From the NCBI RefSeq assembly GCF_002149965.1, contig NZ_MSQB01000001.1, positions 1 to 64,000 of the forward strand: DNA of 64,000 nt, given 5' to 3'. This stretch comes from Novosphingobium panipatense (lineage in GTDB: Bacteria > Pseudomonadota > Alphaproteobacteria > Sphingomonadales > Sphingomonadaceae). This document shows, piece after piece, positions 42,797-52,218 of the stretch. The position numbers and the translations under genes are program-made. How positions within the stretch are numbered: position 1 is the first letter of the stretch; every line of letters starts with the position of its first letter. The notes below the pieces were generated by a model. It worked only from the letters and a program-made list of their open reading frames with translations, did no database searches and was not told where the DNA came from.

Positions 42797-44886
42797 TGAC
42801 GATGAAGAAGACCATGGCGCTGCGCATGCTGGCCTGTTCCGCGCTCGCCCTGACCGCGGCCACGCTTCACGCGGAAACCCAGCGCTTCGCGGTGATCGAC
42901 AATGGCGAGAACGTCGGGCACGTCCAGGCGGATGTGGATGGGCAGAAGGTCGCCATCGATCACGACGTCAAGAGCAACGGCCGGGGACCGACGATGCACG
43001 AGGCGATCGTGCTCGATGCGAAGGGACTGCCGACGGACTGGACCCTGCAAGGCACTTCGACTTTCGGCAACAAGGTGGATGAGCGCTTCACGGCCCGGGG
43101 CAAGCGGCTCTCCTGGTTCGACACCACCGGCAAGGGCGCCCTGCAGGCCAAGGCGCCGACGCTCTATGTGGCGCAGGAAGGCAGCCCGTTCTCGCTCGGC
43201 ATCTATGCCCGCGCGCTGCTGGCCCAGCCCGGCCATGTGCTGGCCGCCGCGCCGGGCGGAACGCTTTCGCTGGAAGAGGAAGCGCCCGTCACGCTGGGCG
43301 GCACGGCCTACCGCGCATTCCTGGTCAAGGGCATCGGCCTGACGCCGAGCGCGATCCTGCTGGACGACAAGGGCGCGCTGGTCGCCGCCTATTCGCCCAC
43401 CAGCGCCACGGTGCGCGAGGATCTGGCGTCCCATGCCGGCGAACTGGCGAAAATCGCCGCGACCCGATCGGCGGAGCGCTTTGCTGCGATCCAGAAGAAA
43501 GTGGCGCACACTTACGACGCGCCGATCCGCATCCGCAACGTGCGCGTCTTCGATCCGGCAGGCGGCAAGCTGGGCGATCCGGTTTCGCTGGTGGTCTTCG
43601 GAGACAGGATCGCCTCGGTCGAACCGCTGGACAGCCCGGCTTCGCCCGGCGAGGTCACGGTGGATGGCGCGGGACGGGTGGTCATTCCGGGGCTGCACGA
43701 CATGCATGCCCATGTCTCTCTCCAGTCCGCGCTGCTCTACATCGCCTCGGGCGTGACCAGCGTGCGCGACATGGGCAACGAGAACGCCTTCCTGATCGAC
43801 CTCACGCGCCGCATCGATGCCGGGGAAGTGGCCGGGCCGCGCATCGTGCGCAACGGTTTCCTCGAAGGACGCAGCCCCTATAGCTCGCGCAACGGCTTCA
43901 TCGCCGGGAGCGAGGCGGAGGCGCTGGACGCGGTGCGCTGGTACGGTGCGCGCGGCTATTGGCAGGTGAAGATCTACAACAGCTTCAATCCGGCATGGGT
44001 GCCGAGCGTGGTCCGTGAAGCGAAGCGTCTCGGCATGGGCGTGACGGGCCATATCCCGGCCTTCACCAATGCCGATGCGATGATCGCGGCAGGCTATGAC
44101 GAAGTGACCCATATCAACCAGCTCATGCTGGGCTGGGTGCTCGACCCCAAGGAGGATACCCGCACGCCGCTGCGCCTCACGGCCATGCGGCGGACGGCGG
44201 GCCTGGACCTCGCTTCGCCGCGCGTCGCTGCAACGCTCGATACGATGCAGGCGAAACATATCGCGCTCGATCCCACGGCGGTGACGCTGGAACTGCTGAT
44301 GATGAGCCGCGACGGACGGATCAGCCCGGCCGTGGCGGGCTATTTCGATCATCTGCCGGTCGGCGTGCAGCGCAACCGCCGCCAGGGCATTGCGCCGATC
44401 AAAACGCCCGAGGATGCTGCCGGTTACGACGGCGCCTTCGCGACGATCAAGGCGCTGCTGTTGGACATGCACAGGCGCGGCATCACGCTGCTGCCCGGCA
44501 CCGACGATGCAACCGGCCTTTCGGTCCACCGCGAATTGCAGATCTATGCGGAGGCCGGGCTGCCCAGGGCGGATGTGCTGAAGATCGGCACGCTCGGGCC
44601 GGAACGCTACATGCACCGCGACCAGTCCTACGGTTCGGTGGAGAAGGGCAAGTATGCCGACTTCGTGCTGCTTGACGGCAACCCGCTGGAAGACATGGCG
44701 GCGCTCCACCGCATGGCGATGGTGGTGAAGGGAGGAACGGTCTATTTCCCGTCGGAGATCTGGAGCGAGGTAGGGGTGAAGCCTTTCGCGAATGCGCCTG
44801 AAATCACGGCTCCCAAGGACCAGCCGAAGCCGGTGGCGCTGATCGAGGGAGCAGGCGCCGAAGCGCACGATGATCTGGCGTTCTGA
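42796..44886 (+). CDS. Exported two-domain amidohydrolase
   Basis: This 696-residue protein has a signal peptide (MALRMLACSALALTAATLHA). A roughly 220-residue N-terminal beta-rich domain (FAVIDNGENVGHVQADVDGQ) precedes an amidohydrolase-superfamily domain. Metal ligands visible are HDMHAH, Lys in WQVKIYN, His in GHIPAF, His in THINQ and Asp in PGTDDA. The family includes exported dipeptidases and cyclic-amide hydrolases. The N-terminal domain is not in the simpler homologue at 22174. It overlaps the ornithine cyclodeaminase-like gene by one base of ATGA, implying hydrolysis outside and conversion inside of one compound class. The substrate is unknown. Confidence 0.85.
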   Translation: MTMKKTMALRMLACSALALTAATLHAETQRFAVIDNGENVGHVQADVDGQKVAIDHDVKSNGRGPTMHEAIVLDAKGLPTDWTLQGTSTFGNKVDERFTARGKRLSWFDTTGKGALQAKAPTLYVAQEGSPFSLGIYARALLAQPGHVLAAAPGGTLSLEEEAPVTLGGTAYRAFLVKGIGLTPSAILLDDKGALVAAYSPTSATVREDLASHAGELAKIAATRSAERFAAIQKKVAHTYDAPIRIRNVRVFDPAGGKLGDPVSLVVFGDRIASVEPLDSPASPGEVTVDGAGRVVIPGLHDMHAHVSLQSALLYIASGVTSVRDMGNENAFLIDLTRRIDAGEVAGPRIVRNGFLEGRSPYSSRNGFIAGSEAEALDAVRWYGARGYWQVKIYNSFNPAWVPSVVREAKRLGMGVTGHIPAFTNADAMIAAGYDEVTHINQLMLGWVLDPKEDTRTPLRLTAMRRTAGLDLASPRVAATLDTMQAKHIALDPTAVTLELLMMSRDGRISPAVAGYFDHLPVGVQRNRRQGIAPIKTPEDAAGYDGAFATIKALLLDMHRRGITLLPGTDDATGLSVHRELQIYAEAGLPRADVLKIGTLGPERYMHRDQSYGSVEKGKYADFVLLDGNPLEDMAALHRMAMVVKGGTVYFPSEIWSEVGVKPFANAPEITAPKDQPKPVALIEGAGAEAHDDLAF

Positions 44887-44890
44887 ACAA

Positions 44891-44929
44891 GAGGAGAAGG
44901 CAGGGGCGTCTGCCCCCTGCCTTCTCCTC
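44891..44929. terminator. Strong bidirectional terminator
   Basis: A perfect 16-bp stem (44891-44906 with 44914-44929, 7-base loop) separates the convergent amidohydrolase and permease genes, 4 bp after each coding end. Confidence 0.8.
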
Positions 44930-44932
44930 AAC

Positions 44933-46243
44933 TCACCTGTTTCGGCGGACGAAGTACCAGACTGCGCCCAGGCCGCCCCAGACCAGCAGCAGGACGTAGG
45001 GCCGCCAGTCCGCCTCAAGCCCGATCGCGATCAGGCCCAGTGCGCAGACCGCTCCGGCAATGCCCAGCGCGATCATCGTCCCTTGTGCCGGACGGAAACC
45101 GGCACCCTCATGCAGCTGCGGATGTCCATGGGCGACGCGGGCGGCGGAGAGGCAGATGCTGCCGTATTTCACCAGGTTCGGGATGTTCACCGCGAGGAAC
45201 AGGAACGTCAGTTCCATCGGCATCAGCAGGCCCACGCAGCCGATGCCGAAGACCGTGAACAGCGCCATGTGCGGGACATGCGAGCGCGGGTGCACGCGCG
45301 CGATGAACCGAGGCAGCACGCCCGCCTCGGCCATGGCGAAGAGGCTGCGGCTGAACATCGTGAAGATCGCGTTGAGGCTGGTGCCGATCGCGGCGATGGC
45401 GGCCAGAACGATCACCGGCACGGCAAGTGGCCCCATGAAGCGCTTGGCTGCCTCCAGAATAGGCGCCTCGCTGCCTGCCAGTGTCTCGGGGCCGAGCACG
45501 GTCAGCGCCACGAAGGCCACGGCGACGTAGAGCACGGTGGCCGAGCCGATGGCGACGGCAATGCCGACCGGGATGTTGCGGCGGCTGTTCGCCACTTCAC
45601 CGCCTGCTTCGGTTGCCGCCTCGATGCCGAAGAACAGGCCCATCAGCAGCGGCGCAGCGGCGAAGGCGCCATGCAGGCCCTGCGGCAGGAACGGTTCGAG
45701 GCGGGCCGGATCGGACATGCTGAACCCGCCCCAGATCGCAAAGAGCCCGAACAGCAGGATCAGTGCGCCGACCATCACCGTCTGCGCGCGAGACGCCACG
45801 CCCACGCCGACGAGATTGGCGATCAGCGCCAGCAACAGCACCGCCAGCATCGTCGGCTTGACCGGAAGGGGGACGAGCATCGAGACGTAGCGCACCAGCA
45901 CCAGCGCCAGCACCACCATGGCCCCCATGTTGGCGATGATGCGCATCCAGGCGATGAAGAAGCCCAGTGTCGGATGGAGGTAGCGCGAAGGCCAGACGAA
46001 GCTGGCGCCGGAAACCGGATCGGCGGAGCCGAGATAGGCATAGCTCACCGCGATCAGGTACATCGGCAGCGCCGCGATCACGACCGAAAGCAGCATGCCC
46101 GGCCCTGCCAGCGCGGTGGCAGGGGATACGGCCGAGAAGATCGAGACCCCCACCGCCGTACCCAGCCCCAGCGAGACGACGCCCCAAAGGCCGATGCCCT
46201 TGCGCAGCTCCTGTTCGCGCAGGTTCTGTTCCGCTTCGCTCAC
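44933..46243 (-). CDS. APC-family amino acid permease
   Basis: This 436-residue protein has about twelve membrane helices. The family opening (LWGVVSLGLGTAVGVSIFSAVSP) has the unwound GxG-type helix 1 that binds the substrate amino group, and helix 6 (LLMGLFFGIEAATEAGGEVAN) carries the other binding segment. It imports amino acids across the inner membrane by proton symport or exchange. Its start overlaps the stop of the upstream S10 peptidase by 4 bases, the third gene of an aminotransferase-peptidase-permease operon. This coupling suggests uptake of amino acids freed by the peptidase. Specificity is not predictable. Confidence 0.9.
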   Translation of the reverse strand: MSEAEQNLREQELRKGIGLWGVVSLGLGTAVGVSIFSAVSPATALAGPGMLLSVVIAALPMYLIAVSYAYLGSADPVSGASFVWPSRYLHPTLGFFIAWMRIIANMGAMVVLALVLVRYVSMLVPLPVKPTMLAVLLLALIANLVGVGVASRAQTVMVGALILLFGLFAIWGGFSMSDPARLEPFLPQGLHGAFAAAPLLMGLFFGIEAATEAGGEVANSRRNIPVGIAVAIGSATVLYVAVAFVALTVLGPETLAGSEAPILEAAKRFMGPLAVPVIVLAAIAAIGTSLNAIFTMFSRSLFAMAEAGVLPRFIARVHPRSHVPHMALFTVFGIGCVGLLMPMELTFLFLAVNIPNLVKYGSICLSAARVAHGHPQLHEGAGFRPAQGTMIALGIAGAVCALGLIAIGLEADWRPYVLLLVWGGLGAVWYFVRRNR

Positions 46244-47769
46244 TTGCCGGTCCTCCGGCAGCTGTCTGCCTTGATGAATTCCGCCAGGTCCGACTGGAAG
46301 CGCGCGCGGCTGCCGTCGTCGGAATAGAACACATGGCCGCCGACATAGCGCTCGTTGCGGTAGCGGTCCTTCGGCAGGCTGGACTGCGCGAAGAGGTAGT
46401 CCGCCGCGCCGATCGTGGTCGTCGTGTCGTAGATGCCGGTGCCGACGAACAACCGCAGGCAGGCGTTGCTGGCCGCGTGGCGCTCCACCGTGGCCATGAA
46501 GGGCCAGTCGGCAAAGGGCGAATCCTCGGCGCCGTAGCTCCAGGTGCCGTCGAAGCGGGCGATCACTTTGTAGGCATCGGCGCCGGGCACCTTGAGCGTG
46601 GTGGCGAGGTAGTCGGTCATGGCCTTGCCGAAGGCATCGGAGATCGACGACGAGGGATCGCCGGGCATCATCGTCGTCACGTTTTCCGGGCGGTCGGCCA
46701 GATAGCGGGCATCGTAGCGGCCCATGACCTTGCCTTTCACCCGCAGCAGTTCGACGCGGAAGCGCTCCTTGGAAATGCGCAGATCGTTGGCGAGGTAGAA
46801 TGCGGCGGAGATGCCGGTCAGTTCCGCAAGGCGCGCGGCGAGACGCGCGCGTTCCGGCTGGGACAGGTCGCGGCCGCGATAGAGGGCGGGAAGATAGTCT
46901 TCGCGGGCGAATCTAGCGGCTTCCTCGGTCACGCTTTCGGCGGCGCAGGGCGCCTTCACCATGCCGTGATAGCAGGCGATGGCCGCCAGCGTCGGCAGCG
47001 AGACGGCGTAAGTCACTACATTGTCCGGCCGCTGCGAGGTCTCGATCATGTTGAGCGCCTGTCCGAGCAGGACGACCCCGCGCACGTTCGCGGCCAGGCC
47101 CTGCTTCTCCAGCGCATCCAGCATGGCGACGGCGCGGATCGTGCCGTAGCTCTCACCCAGGATATAGACGGGCGCGGCAAGTCGCTTGTGGGCGGAGAGC
47201 CATTGGCGGACGAGATCGGCGGCTGCGTTCGCATCGCCTTCGACGGTGCTGTAGGGCGCGGCGGCGGGGCCTGTAGGGCGCTCGGAAAAGCCGGTGCCCG
47301 GCGGATCGATGAAGACCACGTCGGCAAGATCGTAGATCCGGCGGGGGCCGGACACGGCGCTGCTCTTGCCGCCCGTGTCAGCCGGATCCTGCGGCACATG
47401 AGCAAGCTCGGGGCCGAGCAGGCCCATGTGCAGGTAGGCGGCCGAGGCGCCGGGGCCGCCGTTGAAGGCGAAGATCACCGGCCGGTCGGGCGCGGCGTCC
47501 TTGCGGGTATAGGAAAGATAGCCGGCACTGGCCGGGGAACTGTCCGCGCCGGCCGAGACAGGGACAAGTCCCAGCTCGGCGCGGACAGGATGCGCGGGAT
47601 CGGGTTTCGAAACCCGCACATCGATGAGCACCCGTCCTGCCGGCGGTTCGCCCGCACGTGTCTGAAGGGGCCCGGTTGACGCCGCGACAAGCGCGATCCC
47701 CGTCAGCACCCGTAGGTGGAGCGAGGACTTCTGTTTGCGACCGAAGGGCTGCAGCGGCGTGAAATTCAT
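46240..47769 (-). CDS. S10 family serine carboxypeptidase, secreted (copy 1)
   Basis: This 509-residue protein has a signal segment (VLTGIALVAASTGPLQTRAG). The S10 features are FNGGPGASAAYLHMG (oxyanion region), the nucleophile in ILGESYGT, the acid in GTGIYDTTT and His in YVGGHVFYSDD. Serine carboxypeptidases release C-terminal amino acids, some accepting proline. It overlaps both neighbours by 4 bases: the aminotransferase upstream and the permease downstream. It therefore probably supplies amino acids for that permease and aminotransferase. It is one of three S10 genes within 11 kb. Confidence 0.9.
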   Translation of the reverse strand: MNFTPLQPFGRKQKSSLHLRVLTGIALVAASTGPLQTRAGEPPAGRVLIDVRVSKPDPAHPVRAELGLVPVSAGADSSPASAGYLSYTRKDAAPDRPVIFAFNGGPGASAAYLHMGLLGPELAHVPQDPADTGGKSSAVSGPRRIYDLADVVFIDPPGTGFSERPTGPAAAPYSTVEGDANAAADLVRQWLSAHKRLAAPVYILGESYGTIRAVAMLDALEKQGLAANVRGVVLLGQALNMIETSQRPDNVVTYAVSLPTLAAIACYHGMVKAPCAAESVTEEAARFAREDYLPALYRGRDLSQPERARLAARLAELTGISAAFYLANDLRISKERFRVELLRVKGKVMGRYDARYLADRPENVTTMMPGDPSSSISDAFGKAMTDYLATTLKVPGADAYKVIARFDGTWSYGAEDSPFADWPFMATVERHAASNACLRLFVGTGIYDTTTTIGAADYLFAQSSLPKDRYRNERYVGGHVFYSDDGSRARFQSDLAEFIKADSCRRTGK

Positions 47770-48935
47770 GAGGTTTCCAGCTTCCTTTGGTTTTCCCGAT
47801 AGGTAAGGAGGCCGTCGGTCAGGGCCTGGAGGCCATAATCGAGGCGCGACGGCTCCATCGCGAAGCCGAGGCGGACATGTCCGGGTGCGCCGAAATATTC
47901 CCCCGGCGCCACCAGTACGCCGCAGCGGTCGGAAAGCCAGCCGGAGAAGCGCTCGCTATCCCCGATTCCAACCAGACGGGGGAAGGCGATGCAGCCGCCG
48001 TCCGGAAGATCGCCTTCGACCAGTCCTTCGGCAAGCCAGTAGGCGTGATAGGATTCGATGATCGGCCGCGCCTTGGTGAGCACGGAGAAAGTGTTGTCCC
48101 GAAAGCGCGCGGGGTTCTCGACGATCAGCGCGGACACCGCATGGGCGAGGTTGGAGATCGCGAAATCCACCTCCTGCGCCAGTTCGCGGACCGGGGTCAC
48201 GACGCTTTCGTCTCCGACGATCCAGCCGCATCGCAGGGTGCTCAGTCCGAAGATCTTGGTCAGGCTGTTGACCGAGACGAGGCGTCTGGATGCGCCCAGC
48301 GAGGCAGCCGGGCGAAGGCGGTTCCCGGCGTAGGGCGCATAGACCTCGTCGACGACGACGATCAGGTTGTGCCTGTCCGCGATCTCGCCCAGGGCGACGA
48401 TCGTGGCATCGTCCACCGCCATGCCGGACGGGTTGTGGAGGTTGGAGATCACGATCATTCGGGTGTCGGGATGGAGGCTGGCCTCTACCTCGGCGGGATC
48501 GATCGTGAAGCGCGGAGCCGGGCGTTCGAAGGTGTCCACGCCGACGCCGCTGGCCTGCGCCAGGCTGGCGAACAGTTCGAAGCTGGGATTCTCCACCAGC
48601 ACGCGGTCGCCCGGCGATAGCAGCGCGCGGTAGATCAGCGAAAGCGCGCCGGTGGCGCCGGTGGTGGTGAGCACCTGCTCCTCGCGCACGCCGTAGTCGC
48701 GGGCCAGCGCGGCGACGAGATACGGATTGCCCTTCACGAAAGTGCTGGCGTAGCGGGATGTCACCCCGTCCGCGAAGCCTTCCATGAGCACCTCGCGAAG
48801 CAGGTCCTGCGGCTCGGGCACCGAGCTTTCGAACAGGCTGACGAGGAGGCTGCGGGAATTGCTGTTCCGGAGGATCGAGCGCCTTACCCATTGGGCATAG
48901 GACTTCGAAGTCTGGTCGTCTGGGCGGGAAGCCAT
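47766..48935 (-). CDS. Class I/II PLP-dependent aminotransferase
   Basis: This 389-residue fold-type I enzyme has cofactor Lys227 in SVNSLTKIFGL. Asp196 in VVVDEVYAPY pairs with the pyridine nitrogen and the Asn in NLHNPSG contacts the ring. No signal peptide is present, so it is cytosolic. It should remove the amino group of an imported amino acid. It is the promoter-proximal gene of the aminotransferase-S10-permease operon; start overlaps and strand support co-transcription. A GC-rich hairpin separates it from the TonB receptor upstream on the same strand. Substrate preference is unknown. Confidence 0.9.
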   Translation of the reverse strand: MASRPDDQTSKSYAQWVRRSILRNSNSRSLLVSLFESSVPEPQDLLREVLMEGFADGVTSRYASTFVKGNPYLVAALARDYGVREEQVLTTTGATGALSLIYRALLSPGDRVLVENPSFELFASLAQASGVGVDTFERPAPRFTIDPAEVEASLHPDTRMIVISNLHNPSGMAVDDATIVALGEIADRHNLIVVVDEVYAPYAGNRLRPAASLGASRRLVSVNSLTKIFGLSTLRCGWIVGDESVVTPVRELAQEVDFAISNLAHAVSALIVENPARFRDNTFSVLTKARPIIESYHAYWLAEGLVEGDLPDGGCIAFPRLVGIGDSERFSGWLSDRCGVLVAPGEYFGAPGHVRLGFAMEPSRLDYGLQALTDGLLTYRENQRKLETS

Positions 48936-48975
48936 TGTCTCGTATCTGCCGGATTATGCCGAGTGCGGTGGGTGG

Positions 48976-49013
48976 CGGCGGCGCCGGGAAGGGAATGTTC
49001 CCCGGCGCCGCCG
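48976..49013 (-). terminator. GC-rich hairpin after the TonB receptor gene
   Basis: A 13-bp perfect stem (48976-48988 with 49001-49013) lies between the receptor stop (49021) and the aminotransferase start (48935). It probably terminates or attenuates receptor transcription before the downstream operon. Confidence 0.65.
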
Positions 49014-49020
49014 TACCCCG

Positions 49021-52000
49021 TCACATCTTCAGCTTGGCGCCGATCCAGAACCGGCGGCCGAGGATGTCGCCATAGGCGATCTGCGGGTAGGAAGGTGCTT
49101 CGTCGGTGAAGTTGTCGATGCCGGCCCGGAAGGTGATGGCGCCCGCTTCGACCTGTGCCGAGATCGAGTGCGTCAGGTTGCTGTCCAGCATCGGGTTGGG
49201 GTTGGTTTCGATCGTGGCGTCGTAGGCGGCGCGCGTCTTGTCGAGGTAGTAGGCCTGGTAGCTCACCCGCACCGGGCCCTTGGTCCAGTCGAGGTTGAAG
49301 CGGCCTTCCCAGGTGGGCTTCTCGTAAGTGTTGTCGGTGCGGATGTAGTTCTCGCCGGTGACCGAGGTGGTCAGCAGCGTGTTGTGCGTGGCGTTCACGC
49401 CCACATGGAACGCGCCGATGCGGCCCGGTTCGAAGCTGTAGTCGATGGCGTAGACTTCGCCGCGATACTTGACGACACCGGCGTTGAAGGTGGTCGTCGT
49501 GCCTGTCAGGATCGTGCCGCCGGGGCTCACGCCGTCCGAGGAGGCAATGCGCGAGAATGCATTGCAGACTGCCGGATCGGGGTTGGTATTGTCGTAGCAG
49601 GTGGCGGTGAAGTCCTCGGTGGTGAAGGCCGATAGGCCGTCCTTGAGGTCGATCTCGATGCGGTCCGCACTGATCGTCAGGCCGGGGATGAACTTCGGCT
49701 GGAGCACGATACCGTAAGTGAAGGTGTCCGAGATCTCGTTGCGCAGGTTCGGGTTGCCGCCTGTGGTGATGGTGGCGCGCTCGAAGTTTTCGGCCGGATC
49801 CTGGAAGCGGGCGAGGCGTTCGGCGGGGCTGAGCCCGGCATTGGTGCCGTCCGCTTCGACGCCGTAGTTCGCGTTCGCGGTGAAGGCTGCCAGGCAGTTT
49901 GCGTAGCGGACCGAAGGGTTGGCGCCGCTGTTGATGCGGTCGGCATCGCAGGGGTCGTAGCCCACCGAACCGAGCGAGGTCGTCGTCGGGGCAAACAGCA
50001 TCGCCAGTGTCGGCGCACGGAAGTTGCGGCTGCGGCTGGCGCGCAGGGTCACGCCGTCCACCGGCTGCCAGCGCAGGCCGAGATCCCAGACCTGCTCCTT
50101 GCCGGCAATCGAGTTATCGACCAGGCGGCCTGCCGCGCTGGCTTCCAGCATGCGCACGATCGGCACGTTCATCGCGCTGTCGATCAGCGGGATCAGCAAT
50201 TCGCCCGAGAGTTCGTCAGTATTGTAACCGGCCGACTGGGCGACTTCCAGGGTGCCGCCGCCGAACAGGCCCTGCCGGTTGGCTGCGAGCGGGGTGTAGG
50301 AAACCTGCTCGTCGCGGTGTTCGTAGGCGAGGCTGAACTTCACGGTACCGCCGGGCAGGTGGACCACGTCGCCGCCGAGCGTGGCGAGGAAGTCGGTCTG
50401 CTCGTTGCGGTAGTCCAGACCGGCGCGAACGCTGACGTACTTCTGCGCGGCCTTGGAGACATTGCCGTTGCCGAACGGATTGATCGGCGCGCAGGAGGCA
50501 TCGTCATTGGCGGCATCGGCATCGGCATTGATGCCGCAGACGATCTGGCCGCCCGAAAGCACCGCGTCGATGGCGTTCGCGTACTTGACGTTGTCCACTT
50601 CCCAGCGGCGCTGTGATCCGTCCACGCGGGCATAGCTTCCAGAAACCGACCAGTAGAAGTTCCGGCTGCCTGCCGAGAACTCGCCGTCGACCCCCAGAAG
50701 CGCGCGATAGGTATCGGTCTTGTAGCGCTGGAGGTTATCGGGCGTCAGGTCGTTGAAGTACTTGGACAGGAACAGCGGCGCCCCGGCGGCAAATGCCGGG
50801 CGGGCGGCCGAAAGCGTCGCCTTGGCCTGATCGGTGAGGTAGGGGTTGTCGATCGTGAAGATCACCGGCCCGGCGTAAGTGCCGTAGTTCAGGATCGTGC
50901 GGCTCTGGCCCTGCGGGATCTCGGTGCCTTCGGTATGGGCATAGAGCAGCTCGGTGCGCAGGGTGATCGCGTCGGTCAGGTCGTAGTGTGCGATCAGGTT
51001 GCCGGTGAAGCGCTGCACGCCGGTGCGCAGGCCTGCCAGGTCGCGATAGGCGAAGCCCTGACCGCCGCTGGAGAACGGAATGCCCACCTGGGTGCCGGGA
51101 TCGTAGGGCACCAGATTGCCGCTGGAATCGAACTGGAGCGGGGTGCCGTTCGACTGGGTCAGGAAGCGCGTGAAGGGTGCAGGGCTGTTGAACAGGATGC
51201 CGTTCGTATTGAATTCCCAGAAATGCGCGTCGAGCAGTTCCTTGACCGAGGGGATGCCGTCGCTGGGTCCGGTGTCGTCGGGGTTGCTCACCGTCAGGCG
51301 GCCGAGTGCGGAGAGCGGACGCGCGGCGAACATCAGCGTCGGCGACTGCGCATAGTTGAGGTCGATGGCGACATTGCCGCGCCCGTCCGAGAAGTTCTTA
51401 CCCGCCGTGCCGCGCAGGCTGTAGGTGTGATAGTCCCCGCGCGAGGAAATGCCGTTCTGGCCGTCGAGTTCGAGGCCTTCGAAGCTTTCCTTGAGCACGT
51501 AGTTGACGACACCGGCGATGGCGTCGGAACCGTAGACCGCCGCGCCGCCGCCCTGGAAGACTTCGACGCGTTCCAGCAGGCCGAGCGGGATGATGTTGGC
51601 ATCCACTTGCGCATCGCCGAGGCCCGACGAGCTGGTGACCATGCGGCGCCCGTTGAGCAGCGTCAGCGTGCGTCCGGCGCCCAGGCCGAAGAGATTGGGG
51701 AACTGCTGTCCCGAACCGCTGCCTTCGCCGCTGCCGTCGGCCTGATTCAGCATCGGGCTGTTCGAGGTGAGCTGGTTCAGCGCTTCCGAGGCGCTGATAT
51801 AGCCGCGATCCGCGATCGTCTGGCTGTCCACGACATTCAGCGGGGCGGTCTCGTCCGATGCGTCGCGGCGGATGCGCGATCCGGTGACCACGATGTCCGT
51901 GACCGGCGCGGCATCTTCTGCGGCAGGCGCGGTGTCCTGCGCGAAGGCCGGTGCGGCAAACAGCGCGGCGGCGGCGGTGGAAACCATCAGCGCCGCCAAG

Positions 52001-52068
52001 CCGGTCCTCACGCTAGCTGCCCCGCTGCCAGCCCCGTTTCTGGCCCTTTCCATGCATGACTGCTTCAT
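49021..52068 (-). CDS. TonB-dependent receptor, probably for peptides
   Basis: This 1015-residue protein has a signal peptide ending near APAFAQ. A TonB-box-like segment (DIVVTGSRIRR) precedes the plug (LGAGRTLTLLNGRRMV, VEVFQGGGAAVYGSDAIAGVVN) and a large barrel ending in IGAKLKM. The size and plug style match receptors that in xanthomonads and sphingomonads import peptides or complex organic nutrients. GAGGGG 6 bases upstream supports ATG 52068. It lies between S10 peptidase genes on the same strand, which suggests peptide uptake. The terminal residue is Met rather than the usual aromatic, with Trp and Ile just before it. Confidence 0.88.
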   Translation of the reverse strand: MKQSCMERARNGAGSGAASVRTGLAALMVSTAAAALFAAPAFAQDTAPAAEDAAPVTDIVVTGSRIRRDASDETAPLNVVDSQTIADRGYISASEALNQLTSNSPMLNQADGSGEGSGSGQQFPNLFGLGAGRTLTLLNGRRMVTSSSGLGDAQVDANIIPLGLLERVEVFQGGGAAVYGSDAIAGVVNYVLKESFEGLELDGQNGISSRGDYHTYSLRGTAGKNFSDGRGNVAIDLNYAQSPTLMFAARPLSALGRLTVSNPDDTGPSDGIPSVKELLDAHFWEFNTNGILFNSPAPFTRFLTQSNGTPLQFDSSGNLVPYDPGTQVGIPFSSGGQGFAYRDLAGLRTGVQRFTGNLIAHYDLTDAITLRTELLYAHTEGTEIPQGQSRTILNYGTYAGPVIFTIDNPYLTDQAKATLSAARPAFAAGAPLFLSKYFNDLTPDNLQRYKTDTYRALLGVDGEFSAGSRNFYWSVSGSYARVDGSQRRWEVDNVKYANAIDAVLSGGQIVCGINADADAANDDASCAPINPFGNGNVSKAAQKYVSVRAGLDYRNEQTDFLATLGGDVVHLPGGTVKFSLAYEHRDEQVSYTPLAANRQGLFGGGTLEVAQSAGYNTDELSGELLIPLIDSAMNVPIVRMLEASAAGRLVDNSIAGKEQVWDLGLRWQPVDGVTLRASRSRNFRAPTLAMLFAPTTTSLGSVGYDPCDADRINSGANPSVRYANCLAAFTANANYGVEADGTNAGLSPAERLARFQDPAENFERATITTGGNPNLRNEISDTFTYGIVLQPKFIPGLTISADRIEIDLKDGLSAFTTEDFTATCYDNTNPDPAVCNAFSRIASSDGVSPGGTILTGTTTTFNAGVVKYRGEVYAIDYSFEPGRIGAFHVGVNATHNTLLTTSVTGENYIRTDNTYEKPTWEGRFNLDWTKGPVRVSYQAYYLDKTRAAYDATIETNPNPMLDSNLTHSISAQVEAGAITFRAGIDNFTDEAPSYPQIAYGDILGRRFWIGAKLKM

Positions 52069-52179
52069 CGAACTACCCCTCATGTCGCTATGCGATTTTC
52101 AATCCCTGGGAGGGAAATTAGCGCAGGCGGGCGGCGAGGGGGTTGCGTTGTGGGAAGCGCGGGGGCTGGCAATTGAATT

Positions 52180-52213
52180 GAAATTTCTCGGCAAGGCAGT
52201 GCGGGGAAATTTC
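52180..52213. promoter_or_regulatory. Two GAAATTTC palindromes upstream of the TonB receptor
   Basis: Identical 8-bp palindromes at 52180-52187 and 52206-52213, 26 bp apart, lie in the 150-bp gap between the S10 stop and the receptor start. This AT-rich patch in GC-rich DNA is a plausible promoter/operator for the receptor. Confidence 0.4.
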
Positions 52214-52218
52214 TAGCC

